DNA of 64,000 bases from Bos javanicus (GCF_032452875.1 NC_083870.1:3162001-3226000); one strand, 5' to 3'; positions 11,519 through 23,880 are shown, counted from the first letter of the stretch. Notes: generated by a model from the sequence alone, not told the origin. Numbers and translations are program-made.

Positions 11519-13218
11519 ATAAAATATTGTGGGTTCAATTGTGAGAGGATAGGAATTCAAACTCATTTTTAGAATTTCACTAAAAGATAAAATTGCATAT
11601 AGTAAATGCAGAACGTTGGTATTAAAATACAAATACTTGAGTAATGTACCACTGATAAACTTGATTTGGTATTTACAAAGGAAGTCTGAAATGAGATCCA
11701 CGAGGAGAACAAAGCATAAACCTGCCTGGATATACATGAACTTCAGTCTTGGCTACTAAAGTGCCTTGTTTTAACGTTTCTGTTACTATCGTGGTCATTG
11801 CTGTTAGGGCTGTTTTCCATCTAGAACAGTGGCTTGTGTCCAGTAGTCATTTATGTTTTAAATTCATAATGAGATTGTCAACAGTCTACCCTTTCAGTCT
11901 GTGCTTTGAAATATTTCCTATTTTCCTTTTACTTGTCTTCTTTAAATCACAGTAAACCTAAATGATAAGGACTCTAAATGATAAGGACTCACTTAATTGA
12001 CCCTTCTACAGAATAACTGAGCAAGAATACTTTGTACATTTTGTCTAGATTATATTAATGTATTTGTCAGCTAGACAGATGTGTTTATCAGTAGCGAATT
12101 CTGTAATGCCTTACTATTTTAGATTTTATCTTTAATTTCCCATCATGCCTTGCTTTGCTGGATACATTGTAGGTGGTCAGGAACTACTTACTGATTAAAT
12201 AGGAGTGGCATTCTGTTATTTGGTCTTCTTACTGCTTTGTGCAGTGGATTTTTAAGGGGGGCATGAAGGAGCTACTTTTATTATGAAAGTAATATAAATA
12301 TTCTCCAGCTTTACTGAGGAAAACTTACCTGAACTACTAATGGTTCTTTTTCTTCTTGTTTTTAGATTTGTTTTTATTATTTATTTCTCTATGGCCATGC
12401 TTTTAGGCTTGTGGGACTTTATCAATAATTTTGGACAGGCCTTTCTACTCTTCCAGGTTTTAATTGATTTCTCAAATATTAAATGAAGGAATTAGCAAGC
12501 ATAACTAGATATCTTTAAGGTTTTTCCCTCTTACAAATGCTGTACAAAATCTTAACTGACCTTTACTTACCCCTCCAAATCCATTTACCTCTTTCCTCTA
12601 CCTTTAAAGCAAACCAGTTCCTCCCTACATCACACCATCCACTCCTGATTGTTCTTTAGAGCTCCTGCACCTCTCTGCTCCCACTAGTTGAGTCCTTGTC
12701 CTTCAAGAGCCACATGTGTTTATTCCCAAACTGTTTGTGTTAGTTTTACTCATTGTTGTATTTATGTGATTTAATTTAATGTTATATTAACTGATGAAAT
12801 CTGAATATAAAAATAATTTTTTTATGAGTTCTAGTTTCATAAAGTTGAGTTCCTAAAAAAAAAAAAAACCCAAAAAACTATTGAATTAGATTTAAGTGGG
12901 ACAACTGAAAAAGATGAGGGGCTGTGCTAAAAATATAGGTGGATTCTGGACTCAGATCTCTTCGCAAGATTCTTAATTCTTTCACTTATTTGAAGACGTT
13001 GATACTGACTATTTCAGTTTTAGCTTCAGGTGTTGCAGTAATGACTGAATTCAGCTATAAGGCTCAGCAAAGGCAGAAAAATAACACAGTAGTAATCATT
13101 CTATTTTAGGTGATATCAGTACTTTTTATTTGTAAGGCTTCTCTTTATGAGATGTATTTTAAATACTTTTCTCTATATCTCATATTAAAACCCAGTTTTT
13201 ATTCTGTTTCCTTCACAG

Positions 13219-13317
13219 AACATCCAGAAGATTCTTGGCCTTGCCCCTTCGCGAGCTGCCACAAAGCAGGCAGGTGGATTTCTTGGCCCTCCACCTCCTT
13301 CTGGGAAGTTCTCTTGA
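13219..13317 (+). CDS. TMCO1: TMCO1 terminal coding exon
   Basis: TMCO1 is an ER membrane protein of 188 residues in mammals. It acts as a calcium-load-activated channel that prevents ER calcium overfilling and associates with translocon-linked insertion machinery. After an acceptor CACAG at 13214-13218, codons 13219-13314 read NIQKILGLAPSRAATKQAGG and then FLGPPPPSGKFS, followed by TGA at 13315-13317. These 32 residues are the known C-terminal tail of TMCO1, expected residues 157-188. This tail is cytosolic and basic/proline-rich, with no membrane segment, so this exon alone shows no channel element. Upstream exons are outside the window. It is not a processed copy, because the sequence before the acceptor is intronic and the splice signal is intact. 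I identify it from memory of the protein, with the whole tail recognised. Confidence 0.95.
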   Translation, partial: NIQKILGLAPSRAATKQAGGFLGPPPPSGKFS

Positions 13318-13806
13318 AATCAAGAAGAACCCTATATTTCTGTCATTCTTTTCAGATATTCAAATCAGACCCAGCAACTATTTTACAGCAAGAGCCATAG
13401 GCAGCCTTAGCACTTGGGCTCATTTCTAGATTTGAGTTATTTTTAGGCTTTTTGGGGGGTATAATTTGAATAAGAATGGTACCTAACAAACGGGATAGTG
13501 CTTTTGGTTACAGATTAATTTTTTTTTAACAAGTGTGTTGATTAATTAAGCCCAGGTGATGTTTATGTAATGAGAAACAAATTCGTATTTTGCTTACATG
13601 AATATATCTGTGGGGTCAACTTTCAAGTATGTGCTGTGTGCCATGTATCTTGGAAGTTGGCTTTCCATGAGCATTTTGAGATCTGGAAGAAAAATTTAGT
13701 TTATGTAACTCTTAGTTGAAACTATATGTTGTGTGTGTGTGTGTTTTTTTTTTTTTAAGCGGAATACATGACCTGAGATCTAATAAAAGAGGCTAGAATT
13801 TTACTT
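13318..13806 (+). other. TMCO1: TMCO1 3' UTR (minimal)
   Basis: The sequence after the TMCO1 stop codon is free of recognisable repeats except a short TG/T run at 13731-13757. AATAAA at 13782-13787 is the first good polyadenylation signal, so cleavage is expected some 15-25 bases later. A longer 3' UTR form is possible, because the following unique stretch to about 14500 also carries no repeat I recognise. Confidence 0.55.
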
Positions 13807-14744
13807 ATTTCATCTACAAGGAGACATCTGTTTTGATTTGCCATATTTCTAGATACATATTTTTAGTGATCTGAACGTAAGGGTAAACATTGGCCAGAAA
13901 GGGGCAATGCTGTTTTTGTTTTTATTCTTTTTCTCCCGTTCCCCTCACCATGGGGCAGTATTTGAGAGTAATATTTTATCACTCTTGCTTCATATGCTCA
14001 AATATAAAGTTGCCCTGTTATAGGAATTGGAAAGCAGAAAAGGAAAGGAAAGTAGTAACTCACAGGAGTATAACAGTGGAGCTCCTCAGCAGTTTCCTTC
14101 ATACCCCAGTACAATCTGTTGGATTCTTGAGAAGATTCAAGTTGATCCCACTCTTAGCTCTCCCCCTGGAGGCAAGTTTATGGTTGCATGTGGTTAATTT
14201 GCAGAGCTTCTTTGTAGTCACAGTGGCCTTCAGTTCCTCTGTGCTTCTTTATAAAGGATGAGAGAATGCTTATACCATGATCTTCCTCCATGATCCGTGG
14301 AATTGGAAATCCTGTGTGGAGTGATAGCTCTAGTTACTAAAATATTTACATTGATCAGTAGTGTCCTCAGATGCACGTTTTCTACCAGTGAGAAAGTCAC
14401 AGCTGGTAAACCAACATCAGACTTTTCAATTGCATAAAGTCCAGAAGACCGTGGGATAATATTTTCAAAGCTGGACAAAATAATTATCAACCTAGAATTT
14501 TATGTACAGCTAAACCATAAGTTTGGGGGCAAAACTGTGGACAGTATTTTGACAGCTACGGTATCCAAGATAGTTGAATTATTAAAGGATGTATTTTCAG
14601 ACACACAAAAAAAATACCAGGAAAAAGGTGTGGGATATAAGCACAATGGTCAACACAGAAATTGATAAAATCTATGGATAAAGTTAAATGTTTCATGGAT
14701 TATCTAGTTTAGGGATTATCTCAAGACAGCACCACAAGATTATA

Positions 14745-14910
14745 CTGTTCTCACACTCATTTAACAGATGAAGAAACTGAGGCAAGAGAGGTTAAATAAC
14801 TTGATCAGCATCACATAGCTAGTGAGTGGCAGAGTTAGGGTTTGAACCCAAGCAGTTAAAAGCCATCTAGCCCAAGCTCTCAAATGCTGTGTTGCATTAT
14901 AACTTCCCCA
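14745..14910 (-). mobile_element. MIR SINE
   Basis: The run ACAGATGAAGAAACTGAGGC, then GGTTAAATAACTTGATCAGC, then GAGTGGCAGAGTTAGGGTTT is the complement of the MIR core. It is old but clearly recognisable. Confidence 0.8.
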
Positions 14911-15098
14911 TATAGTATGTGGTGAGTCTCTTCCCATCACGTTACCTTATCTCCTCAGAAGATACGAGCTCCAAAGCTGGTGCTTTGTCTTCTTTTGTTC
15001 TTGTTTCCTTGAAGCCATCACATCCCATGGTGGGAGAGAGCACCGCAGGAACTCATTAGATGCAGATGAAATGTAGCAGAAATCTGTTTCAGAAAAGG

Positions 15099-15320
15099 GG
15101 GCTTCCCTGGTGGCTCAGACAGTTAAAGAATCCACCTACCAATACAGGAGACACAGGGGATGCAGCTTTGATCTCTGGGTTTGGAAGATCCCCTGGTGAA
15201 GGAGAGAGCAACCCCCTCTAGTATTCTTGCCTGGAGAATTCCATGGACAGAGGAGCCTGGCGGGTTATGGTCCATGGGGTTGCAGAGGAGTTGGACATAA
15301 CGGAGCGACTAACACCTATC
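15099..15320 (+). mobile_element. Bov-tA SINE
   Basis: A tRNA-like head GGCTTCCCTGGTGGCTCAGA precedes a BovA body with CTCTAGTATTCTTGCCTGGA and ends in GGAGCGACTAACACC. Confidence 0.88.
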
Positions 15321-16202
15321 AAAAAAGCTGCCTGATAATGGATGGTGATGACTTCTAATGGTCTTTTCTCCATATCACTAACTGTTCCAGGCAAAATAAA
15401 AATTAAAAAGGTGATAGTGAAGGAAATGATGATCATAAAAACAATGATGACAAATGATGGAATATCTAAAATAAAACATAAAATGATAAGAAACCACCCT
15501 CAAAATTCTGCCATCACCTGGAAAAATGAAAATATATAGTTCATCTTACCACTCACCCTCTTAGGTTTTGAAGCTGATGCTTTCTGGGCAGATTTCTAAT
15601 GGATGTTGAGGTTTTTAATAAATTTCAGTGGAAGAGGATAAATAAGACGGAGAAATAAAAAGGGAGAAGGAAGGAAGAGAAATAACATCTACTCACCCTA
15701 TTCCTAAAAGGAAGCAGTAACAACGATGTATACACTGGAAACAAAGCTGTTACATCACAGGAATGTAAATTCAAGGAGATTTTAAGGGCTACTGGAGCCT
15801 TGCTGTTGTGGTTTTTTTTTTTTTTTTCCTTAGTTACTTGCCCCGAAAAATTTTTAAGACTAGCCATTTGGATGACTCTAAATCCAGACCGTCACCAAGT
15901 TAATGGAGATGACATTCGTGGCCAATCTTAGGTCTACCCTTGCTTGCTTCTGTTTTTCTTACATTATTCTAAAACAAATCCTAGGCATTGTATTTTTTAC
16001 TCAGATATTTCAAGGCTTTAAAAAATATCTATCTACATTTATATCTCTGTATCTCAGTACCATTTTCACACTTTAAAAATTTAGCACTTCCTTGATAGGA
16101 TAAATGTTAAAGTTTTTTACATTTGTTTTTTTTTTTTAATCTGGAGCAAATATTAGATTGCCATATTGTAGTTGGTTGATAAGTGTTGTAAATCTCTTCT
16201 AT

Positions 16203-16345
16203 TGTAGTGATTCTCAAACTAGAATACATTAGAATCACCTGGAAGTCTTGTTAAACCACAGTCCCCTGAGCCCCACTGCAGAGTTTCTGAATAGAGCTTG
16301 AGAATTTGCACTTCTAAAAAATTCCAAGGTGACGTTGATATTGGC
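16203..16345 (+). mobile_element. MER5A-type DNA transposon (hAT) fragment
   Basis: It starts GTGATTCTCAAACTAGAATA and contains AGAATCACCTGGAAGTCTTG, GAGTTTCTGAATAGAGCTTG and GAGAATTTGCACTTCTAA, in the order of the MER5A consensus. Confidence 0.75.
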
Positions 16346-16496
16346 TGGTTTAAAGTCCACTCACATTTTACTTCCCCACCATCTCTCTTTCATTTCCTGC
16401 TTTGCAATTTTTAAATAAATATGCTTAGAGAATTTTAATAGTGTTGGGAAATACTTATACGATAATATATGGGAAAGAATCGTTAAAATAATAAAA

Positions 16497-17640
16497 TATA
16501 TCTTCAGTTCAGTTCAGTTGAGTCGCTCAGTCGTGTCCGACTCTTTGCAACCCCATGAACCCCAGCACACCAGGCCTCCCTGTCCATCACCAACTGCCAG
16601 AGTCCCCCCAAACCCATGTCCATTGAGTCGGTGATGCCATCCAACCATCTCATCCTCCGTCGTCCCCTTCTCCTCCTGCCTGCAATCTTTCCCAGCATCA
16701 GGGTCTTTTCAAATGAGTCAGCTCTTCGCATCAGGTGGCCAAAGTATTGGAGTTTCAGCTTCAACATCAGTCCTTCCAGTGAACACCCAGGACTGATCTC
16801 CTTTAGGATGGACTGGTTGGATCTCCTTGCAGTCCAAGGGACTCCCAAGAGTCTTCGCCAACACCACAGTTCAAAAGCATCAATTCTTCGGCACTCAGCT
16901 TTCTTTATAGCCTAACTCTCACATCCATACATGACCACTGGAAAAACCATAGCCTTGACTAGATGGACCTTTGTTGACAAAGTAATATCTCTGCTTTTTA
17001 ATGTGCTGTTTAGGTTGGTCATATCTTTCCTTCCAAGGAGTAAGTGTCTTTTATTTTCATGGCTGCAGTCACCATCTGTAGTGATTTTGGAGCCCAGAAA
17101 AATAAAATCAGCCACTGTTTCCACTGTTTCCCCATCTATTAGCCATGAAGTGATAGGACCGGATGCTGTGATCTTAGTTTTCTGAATGTTGAGCTTTAAG
17201 CCAACTTTTTCATTCTCCTTTTTCACTTTCATCAAGAGGCTCTTTAATTCTTCACTTTCTGCCATAAGGGTGGTGTCATCTGCATATCTGAGGCTATTGA
17301 TATTTCTCCTGGCAATCTTGATTCCAGATTGTACTTCATCCAGCCTGGCATTTCTTATGATGTAATCTGCATATAAGTTAAATAAGCAGGGTACAATATA
17401 CAGCCTTGACGTATATTTTTCCTTTTCCTATTTGGAACCAGTCTGTTGTTCCATGTCCAGTTCTAACTGTTGCTTCCTGACCTGCATACAGGTTTCTCAA
17501 GAGACAGGTCAGGTGGTCTGGTATTCCCATCTCCTTCAGAATTTTGCACAGTTTATTGTGATCCACACATTCTATTTCTGCTTTATTGACTATGCCAAAG
17601 CCTGTGACTGTGTAGATCACAATATTTTCACTACATTTAA
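16497..17640 (-). mobile_element. BovB LINE 3' half with 5' inversion
   Basis: An antisense BovB begins at a TTCAGTTCAGTTCAG tail and runs through the C-terminal reverse-transcriptase region, with FLGSKITTDGDCSHE-type sequence encoded near 17055-17110. It loses frame several times. Near 17570 the orientation flips: about 17572-17622 reads in sense (encoding FCFIDYAKACDCVDHN), whereas the adjoining antisense part ends at the same codons (VDHNKL). Near-identical 14-mers, TTAAAATAATAAAA at 16483-16496 and TTAAAATGATAAAA at 17641-17654, fit a target duplication enclosing both parts. BovB is an RTE element thought to have entered ruminants horizontally. Confidence 0.9.
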
Positions 17641-17893
17641 TTAAAATGATAAAAATAAATTGAAACCCACCTATATGTCCTTGAATACTTCTCCTAAGAG
17701 TTACCTGTGGTATCTCTTAGAAATTAAGTTAGTTACCTGTGGAACATACCATAGTTTTCAGATTCAGTCACTTGCTCATTCATTCTTTGCTATTTCCTGA
17801 ACTGAACTGAAATTTTTTAGGAAAAGCAGAATAAGTGCGTGATTATCTAGTTTTTAAAATAAAGAGCTGTTTAATCTTCCAGGGGTGAACAAG

Positions 17894-17894
<1 letters not shown>

Positions 17895-17922
<28 letters not shown>
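17895..17922. repeat. (TG)n microsatellite
   Basis: An uninterrupted TG dinucleotide run of about 14 units, a likely polymorphic marker. Confidence 0.9.
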
Positions 17923-17924
<2 letters not shown>

Positions 17925-18631
17925 ATTCACAGGTTTAGACATACTTGCTTCACTTCACTGAAGTTATTTTTCTTATGGATGCTCAAATTGTCCTATTTTT
18001 GGCTAGTGAGAGGCTTTTTAAATTGGCTTCTGGGGCCGTTTGACGACCTTAGTTTTCGTTGGTGGCATCCTTGCTAAGGGATAGGATGTTTCAGTATCAC
18101 CTCACATTTCCTGCCTGACTGGAAGACAATGCTTTCTTCAGGGAGGCCTGTTTCTTTTTAATGGGGAATGGTATTTGGAGAATGCAAAGCGTTAAAGATT
18201 CTCCTAGAGACTGGGTTACTAGGTTTCTAGGCCTTTTTTGTAGACTAAGATAGGTAATATGTTTTGTATTTTAAGATAAAATACATCATGAGTTTATGCC
18301 AATATTCTATGTCTCACTTAAATTCAGGGCCACAGAGTTTTCCCTTATTTTCTTTGACCTATGTCTTTTAATTCTCATGCTAAGAATACCAGTTTTCATT
18401 GCTAAAAATGATGGAATACCATATAATTAGTCATTAGCATAACCCACAATATCCACCCAAAAGTCTCAGAGTATCAATACCAATGTTACTATCAATCAAC
18501 AATACAATTACTGAAAAATAATTGAAGTTTTTTTGTGGTGAGGGGATTCTTTAAAATACATCCCACTGTTGCAGGTTACTGAGGTTTCAAGTTATAGAAA
18601 TAGTTTCTTTTTTCAGTTTCTCATTCATGTC

Positions 18632-18846
18632 TTCCCTGGTGGCTCAAACGATAAAGAATCTGCCTGCAATGTGGGAGACCTTGGTTCAGTCCCTGGGTCG
18701 GGAAGATCCCTTGGAGAAGGGTATGGCTACCAACTCCAGTATTCTTGCCTGGAGAATTGCATGGGTCGAGCCTGGTGGGCTACAGTCCATGGGGTGGAAG
18801 AGAGCTGGATGTGCCTGAGTGACTGATGCTTTCACTTTTCCATGTC
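18632..18846 (+). mobile_element. Bov-tA SINE
   Basis: A sense copy from CTTCCCTGGTGGCTCAAACG through CAACTCCAGTATTCTTGCCT to a TTTCACTTTTCC tail. A short internal loss around 18770 removes part of the usual ATGGACAGAGGAG segment. Confidence 0.87.
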
Positions 18847-19379
18847 CTCATCACTGTCCCCTCAATTTCTCTGAAACAGCCTCCCAGCTAGTCTCCATTA
18901 TTCAGGTCTCTCCTGGTTCTGTTCCATCATTTGCCCTGTAAAGGCAAATAACCTTTCTAAAATATAAACCTAATTATTTTGCTTTTCCAAGGAGAATTGT
19001 CCACTTGCTCCCAGTAGCCTGTAAGTAAACTCAAGCTATTTAGCATAGGAAATCATCCTGTCCTGGATCTCCAGGCTGTCTCACCCCGAGGATCAACCCC
19101 TCTCCTATTCCTTTCTTGCCTATATCCTAGGCTCTGGTCAAGCAGATTTATTTTTTAAATTCTGCATTTTTCACATTCTTTTAAAACTTTTTACTACCTT
19201 TCTTTTCTCTGCCTGGAATGTTCTTCCTTTTATTGGCCTGATTTTCTCATGTTTTCTTCTCAACTCTGCTTAAGCATCTCTTCCTCCTAAAGGTTTTCTC
19301 TGGTCTCTATGTGGCCATATTAGGTTTCTTTTCCCTGTATCTCTTTGAACATTTCATATACAAGTCACTGATAAAAAAT

Positions 19380-19515
19380 GGGCAAATTTCATGAAGGTTA
19401 ATTACTTTACAGAATTTTGTTGTTTTCTGTCAAACATTGACTAGAATCTGTTGTAGGTGCACCCATTAACCTTCAGTTAAATAATAAATTTAAAAAAAAT
19501 TTTTTTAAGAAAAAA
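19380..19515 (-). mobile_element. Ruminant L1 3'-end fragment
   Basis: GGTTAATTACTTTACAGAAT and TTGTTGTTTTCTGTCAAACA match the L1 3' end also seen at 59.3 kb. A short tract of T's and A's follows at about 19493-19518. Confidence 0.6.
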
Positions 19516-20024
19516 AAAGGGCAAATCTCTTACTTTCAATGGCCTCATCTAAAAAATGAGATGAGTCCTCCAACTAAAACTCTCATGTCTACCATCGCTT
19601 CTCTGAATCTTCAGCTAGATTCTCTTCGTTCCCTCTGAAAAGCCTGCTGGCTGGTGCCCACAGCACACTGGATGCTGTCAGCTGTGCTTATGCACTTTAG
19701 CTCTTGTCAGGGAATTGTAAAACATTACTCGTTTTACTTGTTAACTTTATATATGTTGACTGAGTATTATGTAAATTAATGAAATATGAAGCAAAAAAGA
19801 GAATTGTGTCCATGAAAACTAATTTGAATGGTTTGAAATGAATCAGTAAAAGCAAATTGCCAAAAATAATTGCTTTGACTTAACATATGGGTAAAATTGC
19901 AGGAACTAAAAAAGAAGTAATAGAAGTTTAGAAAGATTCAGGACTCATTAATTCTTAGTGTTTTATTTAGTCCATACCTCACTTTAAACGTACCAAGACT
20001 GGAAATGAGGTGATGCATTTTTTA

Positions 20025-20165
20025 AAATATTTATTTTATTTATTTGGCTGCACTGGGTCTTAGTTGTGGCATATGCTGTCTAGTTCCCCGACCAGAGACG
20101 AAACCTGGGCCCCCTGCACTGGGAGCATGGAGTCTTAGCCACTGGGCCACCACGGAAGTCCCCAG
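20025..20165 (-). mobile_element. CHR-2-type SINE
   Basis: Antisense copy with TTGGCTGCACTGGGTCTTAG, TTCCCCGACCAGAGACG and GTCTTAGCCACTGGGCCACC. Confidence 0.82.
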
Positions 20166-20248
20166 AGGCAATACATTTTGGTCTTATAAACATTTTAAGA
20201 ATGCCTAACCACAAAACATGGAGTTTTCATTATCACAAATTCTGCTTT

Positions 20249-20395
20249 GGGACTTCCCTGGCAGTCCAGCAGTAAGACTCTGCACTTTGACTTCATGGGG
20301 CTTGGGTTCAATTCCTGGTTGAGGAACTGAGATCCTGCTTGCCACATAGCATGGCCAAAAAAACAAAACAGAAAAATAAATTAATTTTAAAAGAC
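20249..20395 (+). mobile_element. CHR-2-type SINE
   Basis: Sense copy starting GGGACTTCCCTGGCAGTCCA, with GGCTTGGGTTCAATTCCTGG and an A-rich tail from 20355. It faces the copy 83 bp upstream, forming an inverted pair. Confidence 0.82.
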
Positions 20396-20879
20396 AGATT
20401 TTGTTTCAGTTCTTCCAATATTTGAAAGCTTTGAGTTGTGGATGTTTGATTTTATTGTTTTATTGCTATAAAATATTCATGAAAAACAAAGAAGAGGTTT
20501 CTTTGAAATAAATGAGCCAATCATGATGAATCAAACAAGAGGTGATACATTATAGGTTTGGTATATACAAAAAATAATAATAATAATGAGACTCCAAGCA
20601 ATAGACTCGCATTCAGGGAAAAGGCCTTGGCTCTGTATCAAAAGTAAAGAGGTATATATGTGTTATAAGTTAAAATAAAAGTTTCTGAAATACATAAGAA
20701 TTTTTTTTTTCATGATTCTGTAATTAACTTTTTATATCAACCTACAGATTACTGGTTCTAGTCACATCAGCCACGTGGGTTTTTCCCTCACACTGTTTCT
20801 GATGGATTATATAAAGCAACTGACTTTATGCCTGGCATATTAAAAATATTTGATCTTCAAACACAGCAATCCTATAAGG

Positions 20880-21010
20880 TAGACAGGATATCTTTTTATT
20901 ATCTGGATTTTATATGTGACAAATCAGGTTATGAGATGTTATGGTGTTTCCAAGATCACAATAAGTGGCAGAACCAGGAAGAACCTTAGGCTTCAGGATC
21001 CACACTCTTT
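20880..21010 (-). mobile_element. MIR SINE remnant
   Basis: The order of ACAAATCAGGTTATGAGATG, AAGATCACAATAAGTGGCAG and AACCAGGAAGAACC resembles the MIR complement. Divergence is high. Confidence 0.45.
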
Positions 21011-21389
21011 CAGAGTATGGATACTCCTTCATACTCTCAGCCTACAGAGCACCCAGTAGGCTGACTCCACTGGATCTACAATATAAGACTGCTGAGCTGG
21101 AATCCTGCTGGACTTGTACCCTGTATGCAAAATGTCTTCATGTAAAGCAAGCTGGGCTTTCCAGGGAGTATTATTTAAGTGACTATCACTATCTCTTTTC
21201 CCTCTATTTTTAAAAACCTTTCCCATATTCCTATTTCACCATCTGAATGGTACATATTGATAAGACTTTGTGAATCTTAGAAGAAATTTTTAAATTATTA
21301 AATCAATTAGGAAATTGCCCAGCTGTCACAGATGAATATGGAAGAGGATAAATGTAAGTCTAAGATACAGTTAGTTTTGTTTTTTAATT

Positions 21390-21550
21390 TCAAAATTGCT
21401 TTTAAATTTTTTTAATTTTTTAAATGTATTTTACTGAAGTAGTTGATGTACAAGGTGTTATTATCTGATGCATAGCAAAGTGATTCAGTTATACAAATAT
21501 ATACACTCTTTTTCATATTCTTTTCCATTGTGGCTTATCACAGAGATGAT
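21390..21550 (-). mobile_element. L1 3'-end fragment
   Basis: A T-rich start is followed by AGTTGATGTACAAGGTGTTA, GCAAAGTGATTCAGTTATAC and CATATTCTTTTCCATTGTGG. This is the antisense ruminant L1 3' end. Confidence 0.7.
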
Positions 21551-23539
21551 ATTTTGAATGGTTGCTTTCTGCAGATGGGAAGCTAAACACATACTTAAAT
21601 TCAGAAAATTATATTTGGATCCATGGCCTTGTGAACATAATCAAGGGCCTGTTTTATACACGTGATTTTTAGGTTTGTAATTAATGCTGCAACCATTTGC
21701 TGAAAAAAGTCATTGATCATAAATAGAGACCATACCAAGAAGGTTGAAAAAGCCTGAAACCTGCTTGAGCTGGTGACAGACTATTACATTCTAGAGGAAA
21801 TTTCACATTTTTAAGCAAAATAAGATGATAACTTTAGAGCAGTGATTTTGAAAAATTTTTTGACCACAATCCATGGTGAGGAATACCATTATGCAACCCA
21901 TACACTGAGGTTTCATGAAACAGTGTTTACCTCCTATATGCTCTTTGATGATTTCATACTGTTTCATTTTTCAAAAACATTGGTTACATTCTTTAAATGC
22001 AATTCTGCTCTTTTTTGGTAACACTGCTCCAAGAATACTCAGATATAAACAGTAAAGTTAGCTTGGGCAGGAAAATGGAAATTCCACTGGCTTCCCTATT
22101 TCCATTTATATCCCTTGACTCAGGGGTGATATTTAAAATATAAAAATGCCATTTAAAAAGCTTGCTGAAGAGATCCCTCTAAAATTCTGTTTGTTCTCCA
22201 TGTCCACATCAGTTTTTCTATTTAATCTATAAAAATACTGTATGTGCAAAAAATTTGGGTCTCAATCTATTAATTTTTACCACCACTAGAAGGTGGTACC
22301 AGGAAGTTTGAAGAAGGAAACAAAAAACAAACAAGAAAACCAAAAAAAAACAAGACACAGAGAAAGCAAGATCTTTTTAGAAGTTGAATTAAGAAATTTG
22401 GCTGAAGCCAAATTTGGGGCAATAGAGAAGAACACTGCTCAAATTAGATATTGTTGGACTCATCTAAGACTTTCTGACTATATTATGTTAATCAGTAATT
22501 GGGTCTCTAAAATGAAGAACAATCAAGTTCCTGGAAAGACTATGGCCAAAGTATGAGTTCGTTCCTCAGATATGCTGGGATGATGGGATGACACTTGGAA
22601 GGTGAGAAAACAGAGGAACCTGAAATTAATGTCAAGACATAATTATATACATTCATTCACCCACCCACCAAGCACACAAACAGCACCATCTTTTTGCAAG
22701 ACTGGGAACAGTGGCTACAAAGGTGAGGTGAGTAGGATTTTATGTTCAAACAACTGACAATTTGTGACCACCATATCAGCTACCTTATCTAACAAAAGAG
22801 GATGATAATTCCTTCAGTGGGCTGCTGCTCACAAAACCGTTACAGAGATGAAATGAGGAGTAGATATATACTTGGTAAACGATAAGGGAACATTAATAAA
22901 AAATCATTAAGTAAAATGGTCATTTGTTTTATTTCTATAGACACTAAGCAATCATTTGACAATTTGTTTTTCTTCCCCTGTAATCATCAACTTGTAATAT
23001 AACTCTAGATTTCTGGAGTTAATTTGCCTAAAAGTTGTAACTGTATTTAGTGAAATCTTGCTGATAAATAGCACTAGACTTGTGGATGAACAAATTTCAT
23101 TTCCTTTTAATCTTGGTTGTACCCCATATCCGTAGGATAATTAAAAATCTTATCTTCCAATAAAAAATGATAATAAACCAATTTCTTGCTTATCTCAGTA
23201 GATAGGATTTATTGATACACAATAAAACACCCAGCAGTCTTCAAAATAAAGTACTATTAGATCTGCTGTCAAAAAAGTACATGACTACAGATAGAGAGGT
23301 CATAATCTGTATAACTCTGGTAATACTCAATCCTTAAAGGTTCTAACAATGTGGATATCACCTCCCAAAGGTGATTTTTGTCAGTCACATCAGAGCAACT
23401 CAACAGCACCAGGGGGGTGCAGGGATTAATAATACATAGTATCCTCTAGAAGCAAGGATGAATAACACTAATGACTGTGGTGTATATTGCAATAGAGGTA
23501 GCTACATGGAGAGGAGACCATTGATTCTGTTTGAGGGAA

Positions 23540-23880
23540 CAGGTTAGCAAAAAGTAGTAAAGCAAAAGCCCTGCCTTCAAAGAGCTTACAGTACCGGTGG
23601 GGTAGCATTTGATTGACTCAACCAAGCACGGCAAGCGGAGACAAACATAATGTGCTACAGGACATAGAGGACGCCTAACACAGCTAAAGTCAGGGTTCTG
23701 AAAGAGGCGATAAGAACCAAATTCTGGAGTCATTAGTAGAGTTGGCTGGTAAACAATTGGAAGGAAAACCACTGGAGACTGAAAAAATAATGTACAAGTA
23801 AGGAAGGAAGCAAGAAAGAGTAGGCAGTTGGGTGACTGAAGCCTTGGGGATGCCCAGGGAACTGGCAAGCCATGAAGCGA
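23540..23880. repeat. Ancient low-identity interspersed repeat
   Basis: It carries 'ccctgccttcaaagagctta' followed by a region like 'cgcctaacacagctaaagtc', the same old repeat type as at 5640-5990. A 140-codon antisense frame spans 23446-23868, but its product resembles no protein and it is treated as chance. Confidence 0.35.

Larger units (their letters stand above)
1..13218 (+). other. TMCO1: TMCO1 last intron (3' part), repeat-filled
   Basis: This stretch precedes a recognised TMCO1 terminal exon and ends in a good acceptor (pyrimidine tract then CACAG at 13214-13218). I looked for the preceding TMCO1 coding exons, which encode the membrane segments ending in the residues SIRQ, and did not find them, so they should lie left of the window. 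The intron holds BovB, L1, CHR and Bov-tA/Bov-A2 copies and one processed retrocopy, each listed separately. The stretches 1200-1950, 4270-5640, 8440-10060 and 11520-13218 show no recognisable gene. Confidence 0.7.

Noticed and set aside
23446..23868. 140-codon - strand frame with hydrophobic stretches
   Set aside because: It spans an ancient repeat, has no recognisable family, no splice or promoter context, and composition like noncoding DNA.
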